Part shown: piece after piece, positions 36,863 through 44,642 of the stretch | Numbering within the stretch: position 1 is the stretch's first letter | How the letters are laid out: each line of letters starts with the position of its first letter | Assembly (NCBI GenBank): GCA_900467745.1 | Contig: UBQW01000021.1 | Location: 30,424-94,423 of the forward strand | Direction: 5' to 3' | DNA length: 64,000 bases | Source: Hyphomicrobiales bacterium | GTDB lineage: Bacteria; Pseudomonadota; Alphaproteobacteria; Rhizobiales; Rhizobiaceae | Program-made: the position numbers and the translations under genes | Notes under the pieces: model-generated | What the model saw: the letters and a program-made list of their open reading frames with translations, nothing else | What the model was told of the DNA's origin: nothing | The model's database searches: none

Positions 36863-36893
36863 TTCATCGGGAAGTTCGCAAAAAAACCTCTGG
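36863..36893 (-). promoter_or_regulatory. Promoter-like element upstream of the sigma-like gene
   Basis: Minus-strand CCAGAGG (36893-36887), TTTTTT, eleven bases, CGATGAA (36869-36863), identical in boxes and spacing to the element at 32114-32144. The N11 segments differ, so this is conservation of boxes and not a recent duplication. The gene start lies about 33-40 bases downstream. Confidence 0.65.
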
Positions 36894-37137
36894 CCTTTTT
36901 TCACAATCAGAACTGAGGAGGTCGAGGGCACGAAGAGGGTAAATACGAATTCGAGCGGTAGCTTATTCAACAATTGATTCGTACATTTTTTTACTACGTA
37001 AAGGAGTAAAAAAGCAGGCGTTACTCAAGGGTGTCAACTGTATCATAGCCAAATCGGAGACGTTCCGGTAGTTTCGGGACTGAAAATCCTCGTGTCCCAG
37101 GTCGCCGTCGGCGACCTTATCTCGATTCCAATGGCTA
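36894..37137. other. Intergenic, AT-rich
   Basis: About 240 bases of AT-rich sequence between the promoter element and the next gene, without a recognisable frame. Confidence 0.35.
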
Positions 37138-37755
37138 CTATGAACTAACCATAATTTCAGAAAGCAACTTGTTGACGTTGCCGGCAGTGGTGGAAAGGCG
37201 GCCGTCTACGTAGTGAGAATACCCCATCTCGGTCTCGAATTCGTAGCTACGTTTAAATTCTTGCGCCTCGCCACCGGTGATCTTTATTCCGGCCGCCGCC
37301 AAACGCTCGTACGCGCGGACGACGAAGTTGAACAGACACGGGTTGATATTTACGACAGTGCCGTACCAATGGAAGCTCTGTTGGCAAGCAGCCCGCGTCT
37401 GTACCTGGTGGCGAGGCGCAGTCTGCTGAATAGCAGCTTCCACCAATTCGCGCGGGGTCAAACACATGAAAACGAGATCTGACATGATTGGCAGATCAGT
37501 GACCGGGATCACGCGAACAGCATGCTTCAATTCGTCGTGATGATGGAAAAAATTCCTTAGGCACTTCAACGCAAGGAACTCGGATACATCGAGAAAACTA
37601 ACGCGTAGCCCTTTCGTGACCCTATCATTGAAGCTGTGTATCGATCCAAGAAGTTGGAACAGCGTATCAAGATCGGGAGCCGTGCAGTGCATGTAGTATG
37701 CACGGAAAAGCCGTGCCGACGCTGCCGGCGCGTTGGAAATGTTGCTTTCAGTCAT
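37138..37755 (-). CDS. Hypothetical protein
   Basis: 205-aa protein beginning MTESNISNAPAASARLFRAY. No domain is recognised. It contains FLALKCLRNFFHHHDELKHA, a helix with R-x-x-F-x-H-x-x-D spacing reminiscent of HEPN-like folds, but no clear R-x4-H catalytic motif, so this is weak. It is transcribed alone on the minus strand, upstream of the sigma-like unit. Confidence 0.55.
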   Translation of the reverse strand: MTESNISNAPAASARLFRAYYMHCTAPDLDTLFQLLGSIHSFNDRVTKGLRVSFLDVSEFLALKCLRNFFHHHDELKHAVRVIPVTDLPIMSDLVFMCLTPRELVEAAIQQTAPRHQVQTRAACQQSFHWYGTVVNINPCLFNFVVRAYERLAAAGIKITGGEAQEFKRSYEFETEMGYSHYVDGRLSTTAGNVNKLLSEIMVSS

Positions 37756-37788
37756 GGCGCCCGTTCTCGATTCTAAACTCGGTTGACT

Positions 37789-38970
37789 TCATGTAATACC
37801 CCACGCCCGAAACCTCCCCCTGCCCGTCATCTCCCTGAGCCCGAGCTCCCCCACGATCCGCCGCGCAGCCTGCTGCGTGACGCCGAGCGTCTCGGCCACC
37901 ATACCCGCCGAGACCAATGGCTTCGCCATCACCAGCTCGACCAGCTCCGGCAGTTTCGAAGACGTTCGCCGTCCGACAATCTTCCGCTCCATCATCGTGC
38001 GCACCAGCGCCAGCCGGTCGTGCTCCTTCAAGCCGATCTCGGCGGCCGCTAGAAAACCCTGGGCGATCGCCAGCAGCCTTGCGTCACGATCGCGATGCCG
38101 GCGCCGGTCGACAGGAATGGTTTTCAAGCCAACATTGACCGCCACCAGGTGGCCGCCGGTCGAGATGCCAGCCTGGCGCAGCAGCGCCGCGGCAAACAGC
38201 CTGCCGAGCCACGGGGCGTGCTCCGACACGGATAGTTCGTTCCAGGCATCGAGGGCGACGATCGCCGCCAGCACCGGCGGCAGCTCCTGCGCCTGCCGGA
38301 CGACGTCGCGCCATTCATCGAGCCGCGCATCCTCATCCCAGTCGAGATCGTAGACCAGCGCCTTGGTATCAGCGTCGCGGTCGCTACCGGCGCCACCGCT
38401 TGCGCCGCCGCGGCCGGGGCGTTTCGCTTCCTCAATCGCCGCACTTGAGCGAGCGAGGATCGCATCAATGTCGGCGAAGACGCTGGCGTCCGGGTCGGAT
38501 GCGCTCGCATCAACGTCGTCACGCTCCCCCTCCCCTCCCCCGGGCGGTTCGCCGGCAATCTCATCAGCCCCACGCCCGTTGTCGTCTCCCAGTGATAGTC
38601 CGGGCCCAGGTCCAGCCTGCGCCCGACGAAGGCTGCGCAAGCCGTCGGGGCTGAGTGCCCACGCGGAAGGCTGGCTGGCGATGCGCCGGCGGCTGCGCAG
38701 CACGTCGCGGGCGATGGTCAGTTCGTGGGTCGGGGCGCGGACGTCGGTGCCGGCGTCGTGGAGGACGAGGTCCTCGAGATGCACGAGCTCGCCGTCAAGC
38801 CACAGCGAGGCGCAGGCATCGGCAAAATTCTGGCGTTCGAGGAGGCCGGCGCCGACGGCTGAGCGGGCAATGCGCTCGTCGAGCCGGCATAAGGCGGCCG
38901 TGGCCTCGGTGACGGGCTTCAGCAGGTTCCGGATCGGCGGATGGGTGAGATCATAACGCATTGAAATCAT
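37789..38970 (-). CDS. RHE_PE00001-type / DUF1612 helix-turn-helix protein
   Basis: 393-aa protein of a family common on rhizobial plasmids: [20 protein letters not shown], then [20 protein letters not shown] and [21 protein letters not shown] Gly/Asp-rich middle follows, and a C-terminal HTH ([20 protein letters not shown]). G+C is clearly higher than in the defence genes on either side. A perfect 17-bp palindrome (38978-38994) sits just upstream of its start and suggests autoregulation. Confidence 0.8.
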   Translation of the reverse strand: MISMRYDLTHPPIRNLLKPVTEATAALCRLDERIARSAVGAGLLERQNFADACASLWLDGELVHLEDLVLHDAGTDVRAPTHELTIARDVLRSRRRIASQPSAWALSPDGLRSLRRAQAGPGPGLSLGDDNGRGADEIAGEPPGGGEGERDDVDASASDPDASVFADIDAILARSSAAIEEAKRPGRGGASGGAGSDRDADTKALVYDLDWDEDARLDEWRDVVRQAQELPPVLAAIVALDAWNELSVSEHAPWLGRLFAAALLRQAGISTGGHLVAVNVGLKTIPVDRRRHRDRDARLLAIAQGFLAAAEIGLKEHDRLALVRTMMERKIVGRRTSSKLPELVELVMAKPLVSAGMVAETLGVTQQAARRIVGELGLREMTGRGRFRAWGIT

Positions 38971-38977
38971 GGTAAAT

Positions 38978-38994
38978 CATTCGTTAAACGAATG
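38978..38994. promoter_or_regulatory. 17-bp palindrome upstream of the RHE_PE00001-type gene
   Basis: CATTCGTT-A-AACGAATG, perfect arms of 8 bases around a central A, eight bases upstream of the ATG at 38970. Probable operator for the HTH protein. Confidence 0.55.
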
Positions 38995-39046
38995 CTATAT
39001 CATATTTAATATTCGTCACTGCGTATGATTGGGAGTTGCGTTTTAA

Positions 39047-39075
39047 ACTATCGATAATGATCGGTTATCGATAGT
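39047..39075. repeat. 11-7-11 bp inverted repeat, candidate recombinase core site
   Basis: ACTATCGATAA (39047-39057), TGATCGG spacer, TTATCGATAGT (39065-39075): perfect 11-bp arms with a 7-bp centre. This is the geometry of tyrosine-recombinase crossover sites (dif has 11-bp arms with 6-8 bp spacers). It lies about 350 bases upstream of a tyrosine recombinase gene. It could also be an ordinary operator. Confidence 0.5.
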
Positions 39076-39141
39076 AGTTGATTTCGAGTCGCAAATCATC
39101 AAATGTCGGGTCTAACCCTCCTCCGGAAAGGCACTTTCTGC

Positions 39142-39429
39142 ATGGAAGATCGCGTCCGTTTTGCCCTCGAAAAGCTGCTCAACGTCGCCCACGGCGATAC
39201 CGGCCAGAGCCGGCGGGTCGCCAGCTTCATCCTCGCCTGGTGGAACGCCGAGGTGCATGGCGGCTTCGACCTGACCGACCTTGTCAATCTCGACCGCGAC
39301 GTCTGTGAGGACATGGTCACCGTGTTCACCTGGCTGGCGCGCGAAAAGGACGTCGTCTACCCCGATGCCTACAAGCCGGAGGTCGTCGCTATCATCCGCC
39401 GCTGGCGGCCGCACATCGAGATCGACTGA
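39142..39429 (+). CDS. Small conserved hypothetical protein upstream of the recombinase
   Basis: 95-aa protein from ATG 39142 (MEDRVRFALEKLLNVAHGDT), helical, with FILAWWNAEVHGGFDLTDLV and REKDVVYPDAYKPEVVAIIR. Resembles small plasmid proteins of the DUF7673 kind. Its TGA overlaps the recombinase ATG (TGATG), so they are co-translated. Function unknown. Confidence 0.75.
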   Translation: MEDRVRFALEKLLNVAHGDTGQSRRVASFILAWWNAEVHGGFDLTDLVNLDRDVCEDMVTVFTWLAREKDVVYPDAYKPEVVAIIRRWRPHIEID

Positions 39430-40583
39430 TGGTGAGCAATCGCAAGCCCAAGGCGCTTTCCGGCGTTGATTGTCGCGCCGTCGAGCTCGACACCATCGCC
39501 GCAGTGCTGCCGATCGAGCGGCGCGACGAGCTCGCCGAGCTGTTGACCGACCAGGACATCGAGACCCTGCGTCATCTGGTCAACGAGGGGATGGGCGACA
39601 ACACGTTGCGCGCCATCACCTCGGATCTTACCTACCTCGAAGCCTGGGGTCTGGCGGCGACCGGCAGCCCCCTTCCCTGGCCGGCTCCGGAAGCGCTGCT
39701 GCTAAAGTTCGTTGCCCATCATCTGTGGGATCGACAGCGCCGGGAAGACGATCCGGACCATGGCATGCCGGCCGATGTCGATCACAGCCTTCGAAGCCAG
39801 GGCTTCCTCAAGGCCGCAGGCCCGCACGCGCCGGCGACCGTGCGTCGGCGGCTTGCCAGCTGGTCAACCTTGACCCACTGGCGCGGCCACGACGGCGCCT
39901 TCACTTCCCCTCCCCTGAAGGCGGCCATTCGCCTCGCCGTGCGCGCGGTCCCTAGGACCCGCCGGCGCAAGAGCGCCAAGGCGGTCACCGGTGACGTTCT
40001 CTTCAAGCTGTTAGCAATCTGCGAGAGCGGCAGCCTACGCGATCTGCGCGACCGGGCAATCCTGATGGTCGCCTTTGCCTCCGGCGGTCGCCGGCGCAGC
40101 GAGATCGCCGCTCTTCGCGTCGAGCAGTTGACGAGCGAGGCGCCGATCGAGCAAGAAGACGGCCCTCCCCTCCCCTCAATCGCCATTCATCTTGGCCGGA
40201 CGAAAACGACATCGGGTGAGCACGACGAGGTCGTCTATCTCACCGGACGGCCGGTCGAGGCGTTGAACGCCTGGATGGTCGCGGCCAGTATCGACAAGGG
40301 CAGTGTCTTCAGGGGGCTTGGAAGATGGGGCACGGTGTCGAAGCGGGCGCTCGACCCGCAGTCGATCAACGCCATCATCAAGCAACGCGTAGCAATGGCG
40401 GGGTTAGAACCGGGAGAGTTTTCAGCGCACGGTCTGCGGTCGGGGTATTTGACGGAAGCGGCCAATCGGGGGATCCCGTTGGCCGAGGCGATGGAGCAGT
40501 CACGCCACCGATCGCTACAGCAGGCGTCGAGCTACTACAATAATGCCACGCGCAGAAGCGGCCGGGCAGCTCGAATCCTTTGA
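39429..40583 (+). CDS. Tyrosine recombinase / phage-type integrase
   Basis: 384-aa site-specific recombinase. An N-terminal SAM-like core-binding domain spans residues ~35-170. The catalytic domain has Arg223 (GGRRRSEIAAL), a Lys near 259 (GRTKT), His334 and Arg337 (FSAHGLRSGYLT), His360 (SRHRSLQQASSYY) and the nucleophile Tyr369 or 370. All catalytic positions are present, so it should be active. Uses could be plasmid dimer resolution or integration of the island. The 11-7-11 inverted repeat upstream is a candidate site. Confidence 0.92.
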   Translation: MVSNRKPKALSGVDCRAVELDTIAAVLPIERRDELAELLTDQDIETLRHLVNEGMGDNTLRAITSDLTYLEAWGLAATGSPLPWPAPEALLLKFVAHHLWDRQRREDDPDHGMPADVDHSLRSQGFLKAAGPHAPATVRRRLASWSTLTHWRGHDGAFTSPPLKAAIRLAVRAVPRTRRRKSAKAVTGDVLFKLLAICESGSLRDLRDRAILMVAFASGGRRRSEIAALRVEQLTSEAPIEQEDGPPLPSIAIHLGRTKTTSGEHDEVVYLTGRPVEALNAWMVAASIDKGSVFRGLGRWGTVSKRALDPQSINAIIKQRVAMAGLEPGEFSAHGLRSGYLTEAANRGIPLAEAMEQSRHRSLQQASSYYNNATRRSGRAARIL

Positions 40584-40630
40584 TGTGATGCACCAACGAC
40601 GATAATTAGAGGGACGCTTTGTCCGATTCT

Positions 40631-41545
40631 CTAGCTGAGACCGTAGCACTCTAAGATCGTGTGCTCGTCAAAGCATTGCTCCTGGACGAGCGCAACGATA
40701 ATTGCCAAGGTCGAGAAGCATACGTTGACGTCTTCTTCGGTAATTGCCGCGATTTTCGTGTTGTGGGCAATCGCGTTTCGGGTCTTCGTAATCTGATTGA
40801 ATCGACCGAAAACTTCTCCCCAAATTCTCAGACCGTTGAGCCCATTCAAATTGGTGGGCAAGTTGCGCTTCACGACATGTCGAAGCTTTTCGTTTAACTT
40901 AAGATCAGGAAGAATTATGTCTTTATGGATCTCTTCATCTATATCGTCGTCGTCCAAGCCACCATTGAGCTTAATGCGTTCCGCATCGATGAAGCTGTCC
41001 AAGGCCGCGTAATAGGAAAAGAAAGCTTGTTTGAGCTTCCCTTCTTCTTCAAATGCCCATCCTTCGGCTATCGCCTCGGCCGCATGTCCAAGCCTCGTCT
41101 CCCCCATACGATATCCAGCGGCCATAAACTTGAAACTGACGTCCATATTCATTTCGATGGATGATCCAGAGAGCGAACCTCGGATCATTGCCCGGCATCC
41201 GAATCTATCGACCGAGTGCAACTCCAGTTTCAGAATACCTGCCTCGCCGTAGCCCGCCCTTCCAGACGTATATTTCGGAAGCTCGTAGTTTTCATCATCC
41301 TCAGGGGCATCGTGGACGAAGTAGCCATAGTCGGGCATCTTCAACCGATGGATGAACAGGAATTCGTCGTCGAACTCGAATTCGTGCCAAATCGGATAGT
41401 CTTTCTCGCTTAGCCCCCCGTAGGAGACGAATTCAAAGTCCGGCAACAACTCCGACTTCTTCTTTATCTCTATGACTTCCGTCGCTTGGAGCTTCAGGCA
41501 AACTTCGATTTTGTGCAGGCCGAGCTGCTTAAAAAGTTTCTTCAC
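40631..41545 (-). CDS. HEPN-domain-containing protein
   Basis: 304-aa soluble protein with a GTG start at 41545. The N-terminal ~150 residues are an unassigned beta-rich domain. The C-terminal ~140 residues are helical with FFSYYAALDSFIDAERIKLN and FNQITKTRNAIAHNTKIAAI, giving the HEPN catalytic motif R-N-A-I-A-H. HEPN proteins are often RNases in toxin-antitoxin or anti-phage systems. It is 64 bases downstream of the PD-(D/E)XK-like gene on the same strand, so the two may work together. Confidence 0.68.
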   Translation of the reverse strand: MKKLFKQLGLHKIEVCLKLQATEVIEIKKKSELLPDFEFVSYGGLSEKDYPIWHEFEFDDEFLFIHRLKMPDYGYFVHDAPEDDENYELPKYTSGRAGYGEAGILKLELHSVDRFGCRAMIRGSLSGSSIEMNMDVSFKFMAAGYRMGETRLGHAAEAIAEGWAFEEEGKLKQAFFSYYAALDSFIDAERIKLNGGLDDDDIDEEIHKDIILPDLKLNEKLRHVVKRNLPTNLNGLNGLRIWGEVFGRFNQITKTRNAIAHNTKIAAITEEDVNVCFSTLAIIVALVQEQCFDEHTILECYGLS

Positions 41546-41609
41546 TTGCTAATCCGAAATTAGATTTGAGAGATCAATTCGATTGGAGCACCAGTCGAGG
41601 ACGGAAAGA

Positions 41610-42716
41610 TCAGATCGTCGATTGAAACGGGTTGATGCGCTCAAGCGGCGCAAGCATCATTCCGTCGGAGCTTAAGCTGGGCCCACTTGAATCGATACGA
41701 AGAGCCTGCGCTTTGATGGTCGAGCCTGAGCGATATTGTTCCACAACCTCCGTTTCCAATCCGAGGAACCGGACCGTTGGCCCTAGGCGGTCTGGCAGGC
41801 TCGCCTGCACCGCGCGAGCCTCATCAATAGACATCGGGAGAAAACCGAAGTTGTTGACGATACCTCCGATGAATGTGCGTTCCCCCAACCCGTCGATCGT
41901 CGCCGAGACCTGCTGAGGACTGAATACGGGGCTCGCCCTTTTATCAACAAGGTCCGCCCGTCCCAGCCCCTCGAGCAGAAGAGCAACATGCGACCGAGCG
42001 ACATCCTGGATGGCCTCTTCGAGCTCCTCTCCGATAAGGGGCTCGCCGTCGGTGTCGGGGTCCAAAACGCAATGATATGCACTGCGAGCGGGGGTCTCCA
42101 CACCCCATCGCGACATCACCCCCCAACCCTTCACCTGTCGGTTCACCCAAACGCCAGCAGGGTTCATCTTCTGAACCCAGACCCTCGAAATCTGCTCGTG
42201 CGCGGTGCGCAGTGGACCTGGTAAAGCAGATGACGGCGCCGGTCCTTTTGCGTGAGACCCCTTGGCTTCACCGATGGCAAGGACGCCCGGACCAGCCATG
42301 ATCCAGTCAGGCAAATCGAATTCTCTGCCCGGCTGGCGTTCGACCTTTAATCTTTTGCTCACATAATATGGCGAACCACTGATTGGAGAGAACCAGGTAA
42401 AGCCATGATAGCGTTCCAGATAGGCGCGGGCAAAAAACCGTCCAAAGAGGCCTGAAAATGCCCTCCTGATTTCGACGCCTCGTCCTGGTCCCGCTCCCTT
42501 CCATACGAGCTGTGCAGTGCCGGGCGACAGTAGTTCGTCGAACAGTAGAGGTAAGGGATTTGAGCCGGGTGCCGTTTGAAGGATTTCACTCAGAGCACTC
42601 ATGCCGACCTGGTCGGTGTCAACCTCGCAGAGATGCCCAATGGGATTGAGATGCAAGAGAGCCGGGGGACACGCTGAAGACGGAAATATTCGGTACGCAA
42701 TTGTATGAACTGCCAT
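41610..42716 (-). CDS. Putative PD-(D/E)XK nuclease-like protein
   Basis: About 368 aa from ATG 42716 (MAVHTIAYRIFPSSACPPAL); starts at 42770 or 42830 are possible. The middle contains LPDWIMAGPGVLAIGEAKGS, an Asp followed after ~13 residues by G-E-A-K, the PD-(D/E)XK pattern with the metal-binding Asp and E-x-K. FARAYLERYHGFTWFSP precedes it. No other domain is recognised. It is divergent from the 533-aa unknown gene and co-directional with the HEPN gene. A DNA- or RNA-cleaving defence role is plausible but unproven. Confidence 0.6.
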   Translation of the reverse strand: MAVHTIAYRIFPSSACPPALLHLNPIGHLCEVDTDQVGMSALSEILQTAPGSNPLPLLFDELLSPGTAQLVWKGAGPGRGVEIRRAFSGLFGRFFARAYLERYHGFTWFSPISGSPYYVSKRLKVERQPGREFDLPDWIMAGPGVLAIGEAKGSHAKGPAPSSALPGPLRTAHEQISRVWVQKMNPAGVWVNRQVKGWGVMSRWGVETPARSAYHCVLDPDTDGEPLIGEELEEAIQDVARSHVALLLEGLGRADLVDKRASPVFSPQQVSATIDGLGERTFIGGIVNNFGFLPMSIDEARAVQASLPDRLGPTVRFLGLETEVVEQYRSGSTIKAQALRIDSSGPSLSSDGMMLAPLERINPFQSTI

Positions 42717-42897
42717 CACACTGCCCGTATTGGTAGTTGTTTCCGGCGAAAATCGCGAATCACCAGACATGTTGTAAAGCTGCCATTTTTTGCGATGTTC
42801 ACAACCTGCAATGTGAAACGACGAACCCAATTAATTCCACGGGTCGGTTTTTAAGACCGTATTCCTGTCGTCCCTAGTAATCCGACCGAGAGAGTTC

Positions 42898-44499
42898 ATG
42901 CCAGTTCAGGAAGCCTACTTTCACCTTCAAGACGTTCCTTATCTCCAGGCAGGATCCTGGGTGCCACTTCGTCAAATTACGTCCTCAAAGATTGCCACCG
43001 ACGACCCGGATATTCTGCTGTTAGAAGAGTGGATCGGCATCGGAAGTGCGGCGGTGATGGCTGAACGGCGCAAGGATGTAGAGGCTCTCGCATGGGATGA
43101 TCTTGGAATTCAACCCCACCGCTCCGTCGTTGAAAACGACGGCTACCGGTCAGCTGACGTATTCCGCCACTGGCGAGGCGGTGAACTGGGCACAAATCTT
43201 GTCATCGCCCAATTCATCGACGACGTCGATCATGAGATCTGGCACCTTCATACGGACCTTGTCGTGGCCCTGCATCTGGTTCGTGAGGGAGACGTTTGGA
43301 TGCGCCCCGAGGAAGACTGGATCGAAGTCGCCAGATTGAAGCGAGACAGCAAGGGAAAGCCAACCGTTCTTGAGATTCGTAAGGAATATCTCGGCGATTA
43401 TCTCACGGCTCGCGGCATGGATCTTTACTGCTCCAGCTATCGCGAACGGACGATGATCACCGCCACAAAACCGGCCTACGCGTTTGAAGACACGCCTTCG
43501 GAAACACAAGGTCGAGACAGCTGGGACAGAACAACAAACGATGCTGGCTACCCCTTCCCTGCCGGTAGCTTTTTTACGCGAGGGGCCATCTGGCGGACTG
43601 AGTGGGTTCAAAGTGGCGGCCACAGCGTGCGTGTGCGGGGCGACAAAGATAACCATTCCGCGACCTTCGCGCTCGATACGGATGGTAACCGGGTCATTGG
43701 TCCTCAGCTCATAGGCTCGAATACCTGGCTCTTTTTCAATCCATCCGTTGCAGATGCGTTGCTGAGCCGCCGTGGCTCAAAATTACATTGGTATAGTGGC
43801 GAAACAGGCGCCTTAGGAGCCAACGAACCCGTGCATTTTGGCGTGAACAGCCTCGGTTTGATCACGGTATTTGCCAAGGATATAGGTCAACTCCCCCAAT
43901 GGGAGCAACGTTTGTGGAGCGCTTACAACGTAACGCCGGAAGGAGGCGTGTCTTCCGAACTTTTTGCAGCGCAGATGATGGTGCAGCCGGCCGCGACCGT
44001 TGCGCCTGAACGAGAGATGGAGAGTGTTTTAGAGGGGCTCGAGGCGGCTTTCAAAAGGCTGTACGACAAATCTCTTCTTCGAGACAACGAAGCGGTCCCC
44101 TCGTTGCTCCGGAGGCTTCACCGCTTTCAAGCCACGAAACAGGATGGAATTCTCGAGCTTTCAAAGGACCTGACCCGGCTCTTCATAGAACGGATTGACG
44201 CTGACGCGGTCGCTGCCCAACTCAGCATTCCAAAGAATGAAAAGAGACCAGGCTCACTCAAGCTCCTGGAGCGGCTTGTCTCCATGAAGCTCACTGAAGC
44301 GGAAGCTGGGAAGGTGATGTCACCGCTTTTCGGGATCTATGACCTCAGGCTTGCTGACGCGCATCTGGGCTCCGCCCGCATCGAGAGTGGAAGGTTACGC
44401 ACTGGTATCGACGATACCCTTCCTGCACCTATGCAAGGGCGGCAGCTTCTGCAGAGCTTCAATGACACCCTTAAACGTGTCACCGCTGCGCTCGCGTGA
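42898..44499 (+). CDS. Hypothetical protein of the defence island
   Basis: 533-aa protein, no family recognised. It is rich in Trp and His in the first half (WRGGELGTNLVIAQFIDDVD, HEIWHLHTDLVVALHLVREG), with beta-strand character. The C-terminal ~170 residues are helical (LEGLEAAFKRLYDKSLLRDN, KRPGSLKLLERLVSMKLTEA). No transmembrane segment or signal peptide. It stands alone on the plus strand, divergent from the nuclease-like gene (181 bases between starts) and convergent with the STAND gene. Confidence 0.7.
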   Translation: MPVQEAYFHLQDVPYLQAGSWVPLRQITSSKIATDDPDILLLEEWIGIGSAAVMAERRKDVEALAWDDLGIQPHRSVVENDGYRSADVFRHWRGGELGTNLVIAQFIDDVDHEIWHLHTDLVVALHLVREGDVWMRPEEDWIEVARLKRDSKGKPTVLEIRKEYLGDYLTARGMDLYCSSYRERTMITATKPAYAFEDTPSETQGRDSWDRTTNDAGYPFPAGSFFTRGAIWRTEWVQSGGHSVRVRGDKDNHSATFALDTDGNRVIGPQLIGSNTWLFFNPSVADALLSRRGSKLHWYSGETGALGANEPVHFGVNSLGLITVFAKDIGQLPQWEQRLWSAYNVTPEGGVSSELFAAQMMVQPAATVAPEREMESVLEGLEAAFKRLYDKSLLRDNEAVPSLLRRLHRFQATKQDGILELSKDLTRLFIERIDADAVAAQLSIPKNEKRPGSLKLLERLVSMKLTEAEAGKVMSPLFGIYDLRLADAHLGSARIESGRLRTGIDDTLPAPMQGRQLLQSFNDTLKRVTAALA

Positions 44500-44642
44500 T
44501 TTGCTGCGATATCCACGAGTGAAGCTCGGTTCGCAAGCCACAACTCGTTAACAAGGGGTTAAAATCATTGCGTGGCGCAAGGTGGTTCGCGGCGTCCGTA
44601 GCCACAATAGCAGGGTGGTTCGTACCTCTGTTCGGGTCTGGA

